DNA of 64,000 bases from Paradevosia sp036499825 (GCA_036499825.1 DASYCZ010000041.1:124001-188000), one strand, 5' to 3'. Shown: positions 1 through 8,867, counted from the stretch's first letter. Translations and numbers: made by a program. The notes: generated by a model from the sequence alone, not told the origin.

Positions 1-200
1 CCAAGAGCCGGATCATCGGCTCCGGCGAAATCCGCCTGTCGGCGTCGGCTCTTCGCGGGGTCTTTGGCCGAACCGATCTGCAGCTCATGACGGATGACGG
101 GCATCTTCTGGCGCTGCGTTTTTCCGAGAAGGAATTGCAGGCGGAGCGCGAGTTCGCCCATGTCGACGTCACCGGCGACCTGCCGACCGCGCATCACTGA
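1..200 (+). CDS. 3' end of an unrecognised protein (partial)
   Basis: An open frame enters from the left edge and stops with TGA at 198-200; codons are in phase from base 3. The visible 65 residues end in TGDLPTAHH and contain a stretch reading LQLMTDDGHLLALRFSEKE, which looks like a beta-rich C-terminal domain. Codon use matches the neighbouring genes. I do not recognise the family and the N-terminus lies outside the window. The next gene, xthA, starts 84 bases downstream on the same strand, so co-transcription is possible. Confidence 0.6.
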   Translation, partial: KSRIIGSGEIRLSASALRGVFGRTDLQLMTDDGHLLALRFSEKELQAEREFAHVDVTGDLPTAHH

Positions 201-284
201 GAGCGATCCACAGGAGCCTCGAAAGCTTCAGCCTAGTCCACCAGGCGTCTATCGATCGCCGACCGGGCATGCTTAGTATTCTGC

Positions 285-1067
285 ATGAAAATCGCTACCT
301 TCAACGTCAACGGCATCAATGGGCGGTTGCCTGTGCTGTTGCGCTGGCTCTCGGAAGCTGCGCCCGATGTGGTTTGCCTGCAGGAGCTGAAGGCGCCGGA
401 CGAGCGGTTTCCCATCGGGGAGATCGAAAAGGCCGGATATGGCGCGATCTGGCATGGGCAGAAAAGCTGGAATGGCGTCGCCATTCTTGCCCGTGGCGGC
501 CAGCCGATCGAAACGCGGCGGGACCTGCCGGGCGATGCCGACGATGTCCATAGCCGCTACATCGAGGCGGCGGTTGCCGGGGTCCTGATCGGTTGTCTCT
601 ATCTGCCCAATGGCAATCCGGCGCCCGGATCAAAATTCGATTACAAATTACGCTGGTTCGAGCGTTTCGCGGCCCATGCGGCGGGATTGCTGTCGCATGG
701 CGTGCCCGTCGTCCTGGCCGGCGATTTCAACGTCATGCCCACCGAGATCGATGTCTACAAGCCCGAGCGCTGGGTGGACGATGCCTTGTTCCGGCCGGAG
801 GTGCGGCAGGCTTTCGCCGCGCTTGTCGGGCAGGGCTGGACGGATGCCTTGCGGACCATGCATCCGGATGAGCGGATCTATACGTTCTGGGATTATTTCC
901 GTAACGCCTGGGGTCGCAATGCAGGCCTGCGCCTCGATCACCTGCTGTTAAGCCCGGACCTGGCGAAACGGCTCGTCGCCGCCGATGTCGGCCGCGATGT
1001 TCGTGGGTGGGAAAAAGCCAGCGATCATGCGCCCACCTGGATCGAGATCAGCGAGGCGCCGGCCTAG
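285..1067 (+). CDS. xthA: Exodeoxyribonuclease III
   Basis: Mg-dependent AP endonuclease and 3'-5' exonuclease of base excision repair. It cuts 5' of abasic sites and cleans blocked 3' ends. The 260 residues are the usual family length. The N-terminus MKIATFNVNGI is the canonical start. The metal-binding Glu is in LQEL near residue 35, GDFNV supplies the Asp/Asn pair in the middle, and the C-terminal SDHAP holds the catalytic Asp-His. The ATG at 285 is the only start that preserves the family N-terminus. The gene appears complete. It is followed by about 100 bases with no obvious terminator. Confidence 0.95.
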   Translation: MKIATFNVNGINGRLPVLLRWLSEAAPDVVCLQELKAPDERFPIGEIEKAGYGAIWHGQKSWNGVAILARGGQPIETRRDLPGDADDVHSRYIEAAVAGVLIGCLYLPNGNPAPGSKFDYKLRWFERFAAHAAGLLSHGVPVVLAGDFNVMPTEIDVYKPERWVDDALFRPEVRQAFAALVGQGWTDALRTMHPDERIYTFWDYFRNAWGRNAGLRLDHLLLSPDLAKRLVAADVGRDVRGWEKASDHAPTWIEISEAPA

Positions 1068-1175
1068 TCAGATGCCGGCCTCGGCCTGTGGAAAGTAAAA
1101 TTGCGACATTGCGATTCAACATCTTCAAATCCGCCGCCGCTACCCTTGCGGCGGGGGACATGTGGGAGAAATCCG

Positions 1176-1400
1176 ATGTCTAGTAATTATCACATGGTTC
1201 GGACGAGCCTTGAGAGCGCCAGCTGCTGGCTCAAGGCCGACAACGAAACCGACCGACTGTTGAGCCTGCTGTTTGATCGTCTCGCCGAGTTGGTCGCGGA
1301 AGTCGAGTTTTCCAAGGAACCGCCGCTGGGAAACATCGTGGCCTTTCCAATCGGGAAGGCGCAGCTATCGCTGCGATCGTCCGCGGAATGCCTCTTATGA
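1176..1400 (+). CDS. Small hypothetical protein
   Basis: A 74-residue ORF starting MSSNYHMVRTSLES. The ATG at 1176 is preferred over an upstream in-frame ATG at 1101 because GGGAG lies at about 1164-1168 and the extra upstream residues are basic, proline-rich and unlike a real N-terminus. The middle is amphipathic (LLSLLFDRLAELVAEVEF), suggesting a helical protein. No known domain is recognised. Its 3' end overlaps the end of the convergent hydrolase gene by six bases (1395-1400). It could be a conserved small protein or a spurious ORF. Confidence 0.45.
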   Translation: MSSNYHMVRTSLESASCWLKADNETDRLLSLLFDRLAELVAEVEFSKEPPLGNIVAFPIGKAQLSLRSSAECLL

Positions 1401-2039
1401 GGTGATACGCGCCGTCCAGGTGCTGACGGCGGTGGCCACCGATTTGAGGTGGTCCGCCGCCGAAAAGCCCGAAATGCTCTTGCGGGGCTTGAGGTCGTGG
1501 TCTCCATCTTCGAGCCACAGGACTTCGATCGTGTCCGGAAGGCCAAAGGTTTCGACTTCATCCCGGTTGCCGAACTCGTCGCGCGTACCCTGGCAGATCA
1601 GCGCCGGTGTCGTGAGGGTGAGCAGGTGAGCGGTTCGCAGTTGTTCCGGACGGCCGGGTGGATGGAACGGATAGCCAAGGCAGAGCAGGCCTGCGATGCT
1701 GCCGGCATCGAACAGCCTGTCGGCGACCATGCTGGCGACGCGGCCGCCCATGGATTTCCCGCCGATGATGAGCGGGCCATCGGTCGGTCCAAGATCGTCG
1801 ATGGCGGCCAGGTATTCGGACATGACCTTTTCGGCCTTCGGCGGCGGCTTGCGGCCGGAGGCGGTGCGCCGGCTCGCCATATAGGCGAATTCGAAACGCG
1901 CAACGCGGAACCCCGCGGCGGCGAGGGCGGCCGTCGTGGCGTTCATCGACGCCGAATCCATCGGCGCCCCGGCGCCATGCGCCAGCATGATCGTGAAGCG
2001 CGCATCCTCAGGACCATCGAACAGGAAGTTTGTCGTCAT
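1395..2039 (-). CDS. Alpha/beta hydrolase (KANL3/Tex30-like)
   Basis: A 214-residue single-domain alpha/beta hydrolase. The oxyanion-region motif LAHGAGAPMDS is near residues 19-29, the nucleophile elbow GKSMGGR places Ser96, and CQGTRDEFG and DGDHDLKP near the C-terminus supply the acid and the His. This arrangement matches the family related to dienelactone hydrolase and Tex30. The substrate cannot be told from sequence. It stands alone on the minus strand, and its start lies about 290 bases from divergent serC. Confidence 0.8.
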   Translation of the reverse strand: MTTNFLFDGPEDARFTIMLAHGAGAPMDSASMNATTAALAAAGFRVARFEFAYMASRRTASGRKPPPKAEKVMSEYLAAIDDLGPTDGPLIIGGKSMGGRVASMVADRLFDAGSIAGLLCLGYPFHPPGRPEQLRTAHLLTLTTPALICQGTRDEFGNRDEVETFGLPDTIEVLWLEDGDHDLKPRKSISGFSAADHLKSVATAVSTWTARITS

Positions 2040-2249
2040 CCTGGCAGTCTCCTGCGTCTCATCGTGTCGTCACTCCGTGCGAAATCCTCAAAAGGGAAAA
2101 GATGACGGGGCAGCTCCGGATCGCACAATGCCTGAATGCCGACCTGGAGCAAGTCCGGGATGCAGCTTCGGCCATCGCCTGCGAAGCCAGAGCGCCCATT
2201 CGTACCTTGCCGCCTCGGCGTCGGCAGGCGGACCATCTTCCCCATTGAC

Positions 2250-2325
2250 GATCCCCCCTGAGCCGGAGTATTTCCCGCCTCAGGACATCTCGCCCTAACG
2301 CGAGACGCATAGGCCTGGGAGGGCC
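2250..2325 (+). promoter_or_regulatory. Structured serC leader (candidate serC RNA motif)
   Basis: Two hairpins precede serC. Hairpin 1 pairs CCTGAG (2257-2262) with CTCAGG (2279-2284). Hairpin 2 pairs TCTCGC (2288-2293) with GCGAGA (2300-2305). The ribosome binding site GGGAGG (2317-2322) follows, ten bases before the serC ATG. Alphaproteobacterial serC-serA operons are known to carry a conserved 5' leader called the serC motif, and position and two-hairpin form agree. The match is by context and structure only; I could not run a covariance model. The rest of 2040-2249 shows no gene. Confidence 0.5.
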
Positions 2326-2332
2326 GCTCAAG

Positions 2333-3514
2333 ATGGCAACTACGCCCCTAACCGCACCGGCGGTCAAACCGGCTAATCCCAATTTTTCATCTGGTCCCTG
2401 TGCAAAGCGTCCTGGCTGGACGGTGGATGTGCTTGCCAACGCGCTCGTTGGCCGCTCGCACCGCGCCAAGCCCGCGAAGGCCCGCATCGAAAAGGCCATC
2501 CAGCTCACCCGCGAGCTCCTGGAAGTGCCGGCCGATTATCTGATCGGCATCGTTCCGGCCTCCGATACCGGCGCCGTCGAGATGGCGCTCTGGGGCATGC
2601 TGGGCGCGCGTGGCGTCGACATGCTGACCTGGGAATCGTTCGGCGAAGGCTGGGTGACCGATGTCCAGAAGCAGCTCAAGCTCGATGACGTCCGCGTCCT
2701 CAAGGCGCCCTATGGCGAATTGCCCGATCTCAAGCAGGTCGATTTCGATCGCGACGTCGTCTTCACCTGGAACGGCACGACTTCGGGCGTCCGCGTCCCC
2801 AATGCCGACTGGATCAAGGCCGACCGCCAGGGCCTGACCATCTGCGACGCCACCTCTTCGGCTTTCGCGCAGAAGATGGATTTCGCCAAGCTCGACGTCG
2901 TCACCTTCTCCTGGCAGAAGGCGCTGGGCGGCGAGGCCGCGCATGGTATCCTCATCCTGTCGCCGCGCGCGGTCGAACGGCTCGAAACCTTCAAGCCCGA
3001 CCGGCCGCTGCCCAAGATCTTCCGCCTCACCAAGGGCGGCAAGCTGATGGGTGACATCTTCGAGGGTGCGACGATCAACACCGTTTCCATGCTCTGCGTC
3101 GAAGACGCGGTCGATGCCATGGAATGGGGCATGCGCGAAGGCGGCCTCAAGGCCCTGCAGGCGCGCGCCGATGCCAACTACAAAGTGTTGGCCGACTGGG
3201 TAGCCAAGACCGACTGGGTCGATTTCCTCGCCAAGAAGGCCGATGAGCGCTCCAACACTTCGGTGTGCCTCGTCATTACCGATGCGGCGATCACTGCGCT
3301 CGATGACGACAAGCAGGCGAACTTCGCCAAGGCGATCGTCTCGCGTCTCGACAAGGCCGGCGTCGCCTATGACATCGGCGCCTATCGCGATGCTCCGTCG
3401 GGTCTGCGCATCTGGGCAGGCTCGACCATCGAGGCCTCGGACCTGGCGGCGCTCACGGCGTGGCTCGATCATGCCTTCGCCGTCGAAAAGGCCGCCTTGG
3501 CCGTCGTCGCCTGA
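2333..3514 (+). CDS. serC: Phosphoserine aminotransferase
   Basis: PLP enzyme that transaminates 3-phosphohydroxypyruvate with glutamate, step 2 of serine synthesis; the enzyme also acts in the pyridoxine pathway of many bacteria. The 393 residues match the long alphaproteobacterial SerC type. The N-terminus contains NPNFSSGPCAKRP. The PLP lysine is in SWQKALGGEAAHG (about Lys196). The start is supported by GGGAGG ten bases upstream. serA follows after 101 bases on the same strand, giving a serC-serA operon probably controlled by the hairpin leader. Confidence 0.96.
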   Translation: MATTPLTAPAVKPANPNFSSGPCAKRPGWTVDVLANALVGRSHRAKPAKARIEKAIQLTRELLEVPADYLIGIVPASDTGAVEMALWGMLGARGVDMLTWESFGEGWVTDVQKQLKLDDVRVLKAPYGELPDLKQVDFDRDVVFTWNGTTSGVRVPNADWIKADRQGLTICDATSSAFAQKMDFAKLDVVTFSWQKALGGEAAHGILILSPRAVERLETFKPDRPLPKIFRLTKGGKLMGDIFEGATINTVSMLCVEDAVDAMEWGMREGGLKALQARADANYKVLADWVAKTDWVDFLAKKADERSNTSVCLVITDAAITALDDDKQANFAKAIVSRLDKAGVAYDIGAYRDAPSGLRIWAGSTIEASDLAALTAWLDHAFAVEKAALAVVA

Positions 3515-3615
3515 GGTGAGGCGCTGCGGCCGGTCCAGCCGGCCGCTCTCACCCGCTCAGTGTTCGCTCAGACATCAATCATAATCCGTTCAGGATTGAC
3601 CATAAGGGGGCCCCA

Positions 3616-5199
3616 ATGCCCAAGGTTCTCGTATCCGATAAACTCTCCAAGACCGCCGTCCAGATCTTCAAGGACAATGGCGTCGACGTGGATTACCTGC
3701 CAGATCTCGGCAAGGACAAGGACAAGTTCCTCGAAGCCATCGGCCAGTATGACGGCCTCGCCATCCGTTCGGCGAGCAAGGTCACCGAAAAGATCATCGC
3801 CGCGGCGACCAATCTCAAGGTGATCGGCCGCGCCGGTATCGGTGTCGACAATGTCGATATCCCGGCAGCGACCAAGAAGGGCATCATCGTGATGAACACG
3901 CCCTTCGGTAATTCCATCACCACGGCGGAACACGCCATTTCGCTCATGCTGTCGCTTGCCCGCCAGATTCCGGAAGCAGACGCCTCCACCAAGGCCTCGA
4001 AGTGGGAAAAGAACCGCTTCATGGGCGTGGAGGTCACCAACAAGACGCTGGGAATTATCGGCGCCGGCAATATCGGCTCGATCGTGGCCGACCGCGCCAT
4101 CGGTCTTCGGATGAAGGTCATTGCGTTCGATCCGTTCCTGACGGCGGAACGTGCCGTCACGCTCGGTGTCGAAAAGGTCGAACTCGACGACCTGTTGGCC
4201 CGCGCCGACTTCATCACGCTGCACACGCCGCTGATCGATGCGACCCGCAACATCATCAATGCCGAAGCCATCGCCAAGATGAAAGACGGCGTGCGGATCA
4301 TCAATTGCGCTCGCGGCGGCCTCGTCGACGAGAAGGCGCTCTATGAGGCGCTGAAGTCCGGCAAGGTCGCGGGCGCCGCGTTTGACGTGTTCGTCGAAGA
4401 GCCGGCTGAGAACAACCCGTTGTTCGAACTCGCCAACTTCATCGCTACCCCGCATCTGGGTGCTTCCACCACGGAAGCCCAGGAGAATGTCGCCTTGCAG
4501 GTGGCCGAGCAGATTTCGGCCTATCTGATGACCGGCGAGATCACCAACGCCTTGAACTTCCCGTCCATTTCGGCCGAGGAAGCGCCGCGCCTGACGCCGT
4601 TCGTCAAGCTCGCCGAAGCGCTGGGTTCGTTTGCCGGCCAGTTGACCGAAGCTCCGATCAAGGGCGTACGCATCGAGTTCGAGGGCGCCGTTTCGGGCCT
4701 CAACACCCGTCCGATGGTGGCGGCGGCGCTCGCCGCCGTGCTGAAGCCTTCGCTCGAGGACGTCAACATGGTTTCGGCTCCGCAGATCGCCAAGGATCGC
4801 GGCATCCAGATCGAAACCACGACCCGCGAGCAGCAGGGCGCCTATGAAAACTACATCCGGCTCACGGTGATCACCGACGAGCAGGAGCGGGGCGTTGCGG
4901 GTACGGTGTTCGGCAACGGCAAGCCGCGTATCATCCAGGTCAAGGGCATCAACATGGAAGCGGAACTCACCTCGTCCATGCTGTATGTCACCAATGAGGA
5001 CAAGCCGGGCCATATCGGCCGGCTCGGCACGCTCTTGGGCACGCTCGGCATCAATATCGCCAACTTCAACCTCGGCCGCGCCGAGGTGGGTGGCGATGCG
5101 ATTGCGCTGCTCTCCATCGACGGTACGCTCGATGACAAGCAGTTGCAGCAGGTGGCGGCGCTGGCAGGCGTGAAGCAGGCGAAGTCGCTGCGCTTCTGA
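3616..5199 (+). CDS. serA: D-3-phosphoglycerate dehydrogenase
   Basis: Catalyses the first step of serine synthesis, NAD-dependent oxidation of 3-phosphoglycerate. The 527 residues are the long type: substrate-binding lobe, Rossmann lobe (LGIIGAGNIGS about residues 142-152), the catalytic Arg in NCARGGL, Glu in FVEEP and His in TPHLGAST, then the allosteric intervening domain and a C-terminal ACT domain (YVTNEDKPGHIGRLG onward) that in this family senses serine. AGGGGG lies just before the ATG. An intrinsic terminator follows at 5229. Confidence 0.97.
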   Translation: MPKVLVSDKLSKTAVQIFKDNGVDVDYLPDLGKDKDKFLEAIGQYDGLAIRSASKVTEKIIAAATNLKVIGRAGIGVDNVDIPAATKKGIIVMNTPFGNSITTAEHAISLMLSLARQIPEADASTKASKWEKNRFMGVEVTNKTLGIIGAGNIGSIVADRAIGLRMKVIAFDPFLTAERAVTLGVEKVELDDLLARADFITLHTPLIDATRNIINAEAIAKMKDGVRIINCARGGLVDEKALYEALKSGKVAGAAFDVFVEEPAENNPLFELANFIATPHLGASTTEAQENVALQVAEQISAYLMTGEITNALNFPSISAEEAPRLTPFVKLAEALGSFAGQLTEAPIKGVRIEFEGAVSGLNTRPMVAAALAAVLKPSLEDVNMVSAPQIAKDRGIQIETTTREQQGAYENYIRLTVITDEQERGVAGTVFGNGKPRIIQVKGINMEAELTSSMLYVTNEDKPGHIGRLGTLLGTLGINIANFNLGRAEVGGDAIALLSIDGTLDDKQLQQVAALAGVKQAKSLRF

Positions 5200-5228
5200 C
5201 CGAGCTTTATGGTATTTCGGGGATGAGG

Positions 5229-5260
5229 AAGGCCGGCACATTGTTGCCGGCCTTTGTTCT
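5229..5260 (+). terminator. Intrinsic terminator of serC-serA
   Basis: AAGGCCGGCA (5229-5238) pairs perfectly with TGCCGGCCTT (5245-5254) around a six-base loop. It is followed by a short T-containing tail and lies 30 bases past the serA stop. Confidence 0.75.
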
Positions 5261-5287
5261 GCTAGCATAAGCCCAGCAAACGGGGGC

Positions 5288-5548
5288 TTGCGCCAATTGA
5301 AGAATTTGTCCGCCTATCTGGTGATGGTCGTGGTGCTCTTCGCCATTACCGCACCAATGCTGGTCATCTTGCTGCGCTCAGCCATGGCGACTGGCAAGAT
5401 ACCGGTGCGCCATGGCGGCATGTTTCACCGGGTCCGCCAGCCTGTCGGTTTCTGGGTGGTGTTCACCAGTTGCAGCGCAACGCTCGCGCTGATCACCTTC
5501 GGGGCGATCACGGCGCTGATGGAAATCTTTGGCCTGCTGCCGGGCTAG
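5288..5548 (+). CDS. Small two-helix membrane protein
   Basis: An 86-residue ORF with a probable TTG start at 5288; an in-frame TTG at 5297 is an alternative. Two hydrophobic helices are visible: about residues 9-31 (LSAYLVMVVVLFAITAPMLV) and 53-80 (FWVVFTSCSATLALITFGAI). The short loop between them is basic and probably cytoplasmic. I recognise no family. It lies between the serA terminator and a dispersed repeat, convergent with the next gene. Confidence 0.5.
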   Translation: MRQLKNLSAYLVMVVVLFAITAPMLVILLRSAMATGKIPVRHGGMFHRVRQPVGFWVVFTSCSATLALITFGAITALMEIFGLLPG

Positions 5549-5618
5549 AACGCTCCAAGTCTTGTTTGATCGGGTTTCGAACCGAAGAAGTGGCATCCAC
5601 TTTTCCTGAAAACGCCTT
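5546..5618. repeat. Dispersed intergenic repeat, copy 1
   Basis: Contains GGCATCCACTTTTCCTGAAA (5592-5611) and then ACGC, which also occur at 53690-53713, and a more loosely matching upstream part (AACGCTCCAAGTCTTG here, AGCGGTCTAAGTCTTTG in copy 2). It fills the gap between two convergent genes exactly. Similar short elements with TCTAGAGCG-type ends are common in Hyphomicrobiales intergenic regions. It carries no coding capacity. Confidence 0.65.
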
Positions 5619-6324
5619 AGGCGGCGCTGCCGGCGCCGGTATGTTCCTTGTAGATCTTGAAATTCTTGGCCACCGCCTGGCCGATGAAGATGAGGAAGGC
5701 ACAGCCGATGGGCGAGCCAATCTCATTGACCAGCGTGCCGGCCAGTTGCGGTGCGGTCAGCTCGGCGCCGCTGGCGAGAACGCTGGCTCTGGTCAGGAGT
5801 GCCAGGGTGATGCCGAAGATGAGGCCGATGACGGTGCCGATGCCCAGATAGGGCAGCGGGCGGGCCACCTCCCGCTCGGCCAGAACCGTCAGCAGCCAGG
5901 CCAGCAGGCCATATTCGATGGCGCGGACGAGGCCGAGCGTGGTGACGGGCAGCAGGGCCTGCCGTTCGGCGGCGTCGATGGCGACGAGCACAGCCTTCTG
6001 TGCGGCCTTGGCGGCAGCGAGCGCGATCGGGGCGAAGAGGAAACCGACCAGCCCGGCCAGGGCTTTACGGGCTTTGCCGATGGAAACCCCGATGGCAACG
6101 CCCGTGCAGACGAAAAAGGCCCAGGTGACGCTCTGCGCTGTTTCTGCGAGCCCGACGATGCCCGGAAAACCGGCGCCGGCCAGCATGCGGCTGATGACGA
6201 TGAGCACTTGCATGACGAGGCCCAGGCCGATGGCGAGAACCGCCACGAGCGCGATGCGCCGCAGCTCGCCCTGGGCCCGCCGGGCGTCGGGGTGTAACCC
6301 CGCAGTGGTAAGAGCGCCTGTCAT
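5617..6324 (-). CDS. Polytopic membrane protein of unknown function
   Basis: The start MTGALTTAGLHPDARR (ATG at 6324) gives 235 residues; a longer open frame upstream is the shadow of the neighbouring transporter gene. At least five hydrophobic segments are visible, including VLAIGLGLVMQVLIVIS, WAFFVCTGVAIGVSI, YGLLAWLLTVLA, YLGIGTVIGLIFGITLALL and the last one near IGCAFLIFIGQAVA, ending in a charged tail. Small residues (Gly/Ala) are enriched in the helices. No transporter signature is recognised. Its neighbour upstream on the same strand is an EamA exporter 108 bases away. Confidence 0.7.
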   Translation of the reverse strand: MTGALTTAGLHPDARRAQGELRRIALVAVLAIGLGLVMQVLIVISRMLAGAGFPGIVGLAETAQSVTWAFFVCTGVAIGVSIGKARKALAGLVGFLFAPIALAAAKAAQKAVLVAIDAAERQALLPVTTLGLVRAIEYGLLAWLLTVLAEREVARPLPYLGIGTVIGLIFGITLALLTRASVLASGAELTAPQLAGTLVNEIGSPIGCAFLIFIGQAVAKNFKIYKEHTGAGSAA

Positions 6325-6431
6325 TCTCAGTGCCCCGATGAAGGTCGATCCGAGTTTCAGACTATGCCGGGCGCCTTGCTGCCCGCTGGTGGATTGTAAT
6401 GGATTTTGTCGCGGAGTGGAACGGCGGCGGT

Positions 6432-7379
6432 TCAGGCCCGTCGGCGGGCCGCATATTCGGCAAGCACGATGCCGATCAGAACCAGGGCCGCGGTTACCAG
6501 ATGATAGGTCTCCAGCGGCTCGGACAGCACCAGCAGCGACAACAGCGTGCCGAACACCGGAATGAGGTTGATGAACAGGCTGGCGCGGTTGGGGCCGATC
6601 AATTCGACGCCGCGGGCGTAGAACAGCTGGCTCAAGACCGAGGGGAAAAACGCCACATAGACGATGATCAGCCAGCCGAGTGGGGTTGTGTGTTCGACGC
6701 CCGGAAGAATGGCCAGCGCGCCGCCGCCGAAGAAAACCTGGAAGATGTAGCCCGTGACGAGGGCGGCCACAAAGGTCGCGACCAGGAAGCTCATCCAATG
6801 GATGGGCGGGCGAAAGCGCAGGGCCAGTGAATAGATGGCGTAGGCAACGCAGGCGAGCACCACCAGCGCGTCGCCCTGATTGATGGTCAGCGCCAGGACA
6901 CGTCCGAAATCGCCATGCGAGGCAGTGATGGCGATGCCGATGATGGTGATGACGACGCCCACGATCTGGAGCGCCTTGGCGCGGACGCCGAAGACCAGGA
7001 AATTGGCGATCATTACCAGGACGGGAATCAGCGCCTGCTCGATGGACGAGTTTACGGCGCTGGTGAAATAGGCCGCCAGATACATCAGGACATTAAAGGT
7101 GGTGTAGCCAAGGGCGCCATAGAGGGCGAGTATCGGCCAGTGGCGGCGCAGAACCGGCCAGTCTTTCTGCAGGGGCCGCCAGGCGAAGGGCAGCGTTATG
7201 AGCAGTGCGCCCAGCCAGCGGAGAACCGAGAGCGTATAGGGATCTACCTGGCCCACGGCGAGCTTGCCGGCGACCATGTTGCCACCCCAGAACAGCGGCG
7301 CCAGAACCACCAGCACATAAGGCCGGTCGAGGACTGCGGACAAAACACCGCTTTTCGACAGGACTTGCGGCTTTGTCAT
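6432..7379 (-). CDS. DMT-superfamily permease (EamA type)
   Basis: A 315-residue inner-membrane protein with the repeated EamA layout, about ten hydrophobic helices. The first repeat begins VLVVLAPLFWGGNMVAGKLA and includes LRWLGALLI; the second begins near DALVVLACVAYAIYSLAL. The family mostly exports amino acids and small metabolites; this substrate is unknown. The ATG at 7379 (MTKPQVLSKSG) is chosen because the frame further upstream runs towards purA. It is divergent from purA with about 150 bases between them. Confidence 0.85.
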   Translation of the reverse strand: MTKPQVLSKSGVLSAVLDRPYVLVVLAPLFWGGNMVAGKLAVGQVDPYTLSVLRWLGALLITLPFAWRPLQKDWPVLRRHWPILALYGALGYTTFNVLMYLAAYFTSAVNSSIEQALIPVLVMIANFLVFGVRAKALQIVGVVITIIGIAITASHGDFGRVLALTINQGDALVVLACVAYAIYSLALRFRPPIHWMSFLVATFVAALVTGYIFQVFFGGGALAILPGVEHTTPLGWLIIVYVAFFPSVLSQLFYARGVELIGPNRASLFINLIPVFGTLLSLLVLSEPLETYHLVTAALVLIGIVLAEYAARRRA

Positions 7380-7530
7380 CGGCGCTATCTCATGTATTGG
7401 TGCGCGGTAACAGCGCGCCGTCCCGGATATCCGGTTACGGGGTCCGGCGCCAAAACGCAACGTTCCTGCACGCGTTTGCCCCTCATGGGGCTGGCGCGGC
7501 AAGGCCTGCCGGAATCGGGGAAATATTTCC

Positions 7531-8820
7531 ATGGCGAATGTGGTGGTCGTCGGCTCCCAGTGGGGCGACGAGGGCAAAGGCAAGATCGTCGACTGGCTGA
7601 GCGAGCGGGCCGACGTGGTGGTGCGCTATCAGGGCGGTCACAATGCCGGCCATACGCTGGTGATCGATGGCGTCAGCTATAAGCTCAGCCTGCTGCCTTC
7701 GGGCGTTGTGCGCGGCAAGCTGTCGGTCATCGGCAATGGCGTCGTGGTCGATCCGCATCATTTCGTCGCCGAGGTCGAAAAGCTGAGGGGGCAGGGCGTT
7801 GCCATCAGCCCGGATATCCTGCGTATCGCCGACAATGCGACACTCATCCTGTCGCTGCACAGCGAATTGGACGGCATCCGCGAATCCGGCAATTCGGGCC
7901 TTCGCATCGGCACCACCAAGCGCGGCATCGGCCCGGCCTATGAGGATAAGGTTGGCCGTCGTGCCATCCGTGTCGTCGATTTGACCGAACCGGATACGCT
8001 GATGGCCAAGGTCGAGCGGCTGCTCGCGCACCACAATGCGCTGCGGCGCGGCATGGGGCTCAATGAACTGCAGCCGCAGGCGCTCTACGACGAGCTGATG
8101 TCGGTAGCCGACAAGATCCTGCCCTATGTGGATCAGGGTTGGCGGCTGCTCGACGAGAAGCGGCGCGAGGGCTCGCGCATCCTGTTCGAGGGTGCGCAGG
8201 GCGCCCTGTTGGACAATGACCACGGCACCTATCCGTTCGTCACCTCCTCCAATACCGTCGCAGGCCAGGCGGCGGCCGGTTCGGGCCTTGGCCCGACGGC
8301 GATCGGCTATGTGCTGGGCATCACCAAGGCGTATACGACGCGTGTCGGCGAGGGCCCGTTCCCGACCGAGGACGTCGGTGAAGTCGGCAATTTCCTTGGC
8401 ACGCGCGGCCATGAATTCGGCACTGTGACGGGGCGCAAGCGCCGCTGCGGCTGGTTCGATGCTGTGATCGTGCGGCAGACCATCAAGACGTCGGGAATCA
8501 CCGGCATCGCGTTGACCAAGCTCGATGTTCTCGATGGGCTGAAAGAGATCAAGGTTTGCGTCGGTTACGAGCTGAACGGCTCACGAATTGATTATTTGCC
8601 TGCCTCAATGGGGGCACAAGCTGCTGTTAAGCCTATTTATGAGACATTAGAGGGGTGGTCCGAGACCACCGCGGGAGCAAGAAGCTGGGCAGAACTGCCA
8701 GCTCAGGCTGTCAAGTATGTCCGCTATATAGAAGAATTGATTGGGGCTCCCGTCGCGATGCTCTCGACCAGTCCTGAACGGTTGGACACCATCCTGGTAC
8801 ATGACCCGTTCCAAGATTGA
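7531..8820 (+). CDS. purA: Adenylosuccinate synthetase
   Basis: GTP-dependent condensation of IMP with aspartate, the first committed step to AMP. It has 429 residues, normal for bacteria. The N-terminal loop GSQWGDEGKGK has catalytic Asp14, NAGHT contains His41, and LFEGAQG, GPTAIGYV and the late TKLDVLDG (guanine recognition) are all present. The gene is complete. The last about 80 codons (8580-8820) use many A/T-ending codons (for example ATT, TTG, TAT, ATA), unlike the first 350, but the reading frame and family motifs continue. Confidence 0.97.
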   Translation: MANVVVVGSQWGDEGKGKIVDWLSERADVVVRYQGGHNAGHTLVIDGVSYKLSLLPSGVVRGKLSVIGNGVVVDPHHFVAEVEKLRGQGVAISPDILRIADNATLILSLHSELDGIRESGNSGLRIGTTKRGIGPAYEDKVGRRAIRVVDLTEPDTLMAKVERLLAHHNALRRGMGLNELQPQALYDELMSVADKILPYVDQGWRLLDEKRREGSRILFEGAQGALLDNDHGTYPFVTSSNTVAGQAAAGSGLGPTAIGYVLGITKAYTTRVGEGPFPTEDVGEVGNFLGTRGHEFGTVTGRKRRCGWFDAVIVRQTIKTSGITGIALTKLDVLDGLKEIKVCVGYELNGSRIDYLPASMGAQAAVKPIYETLEGWSETTAGARSWAELPAQAVKYVRYIEELIGAPVAMLSTSPERLDTILVHDPFQD

Positions 8821-8867
8821 GTTTTTTTGTTAGAACAGCGCGGCGAATTGTAGGTATCAGATAGTCA

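Noticed and set aside
3568..5268. 566-residue minus-strand frame opposite serA
   Set aside because: SerA is unmistakable on the plus strand; the reverse frame has no domain.
6325..6798. N-terminal extension of the membrane protein ending at 5617
   Set aside because: The extra residues overlap the EamA transporter in another frame and are Arg/Pro/Gly-rich; the ATG at 6324 begins a natural membrane-protein N-terminus.
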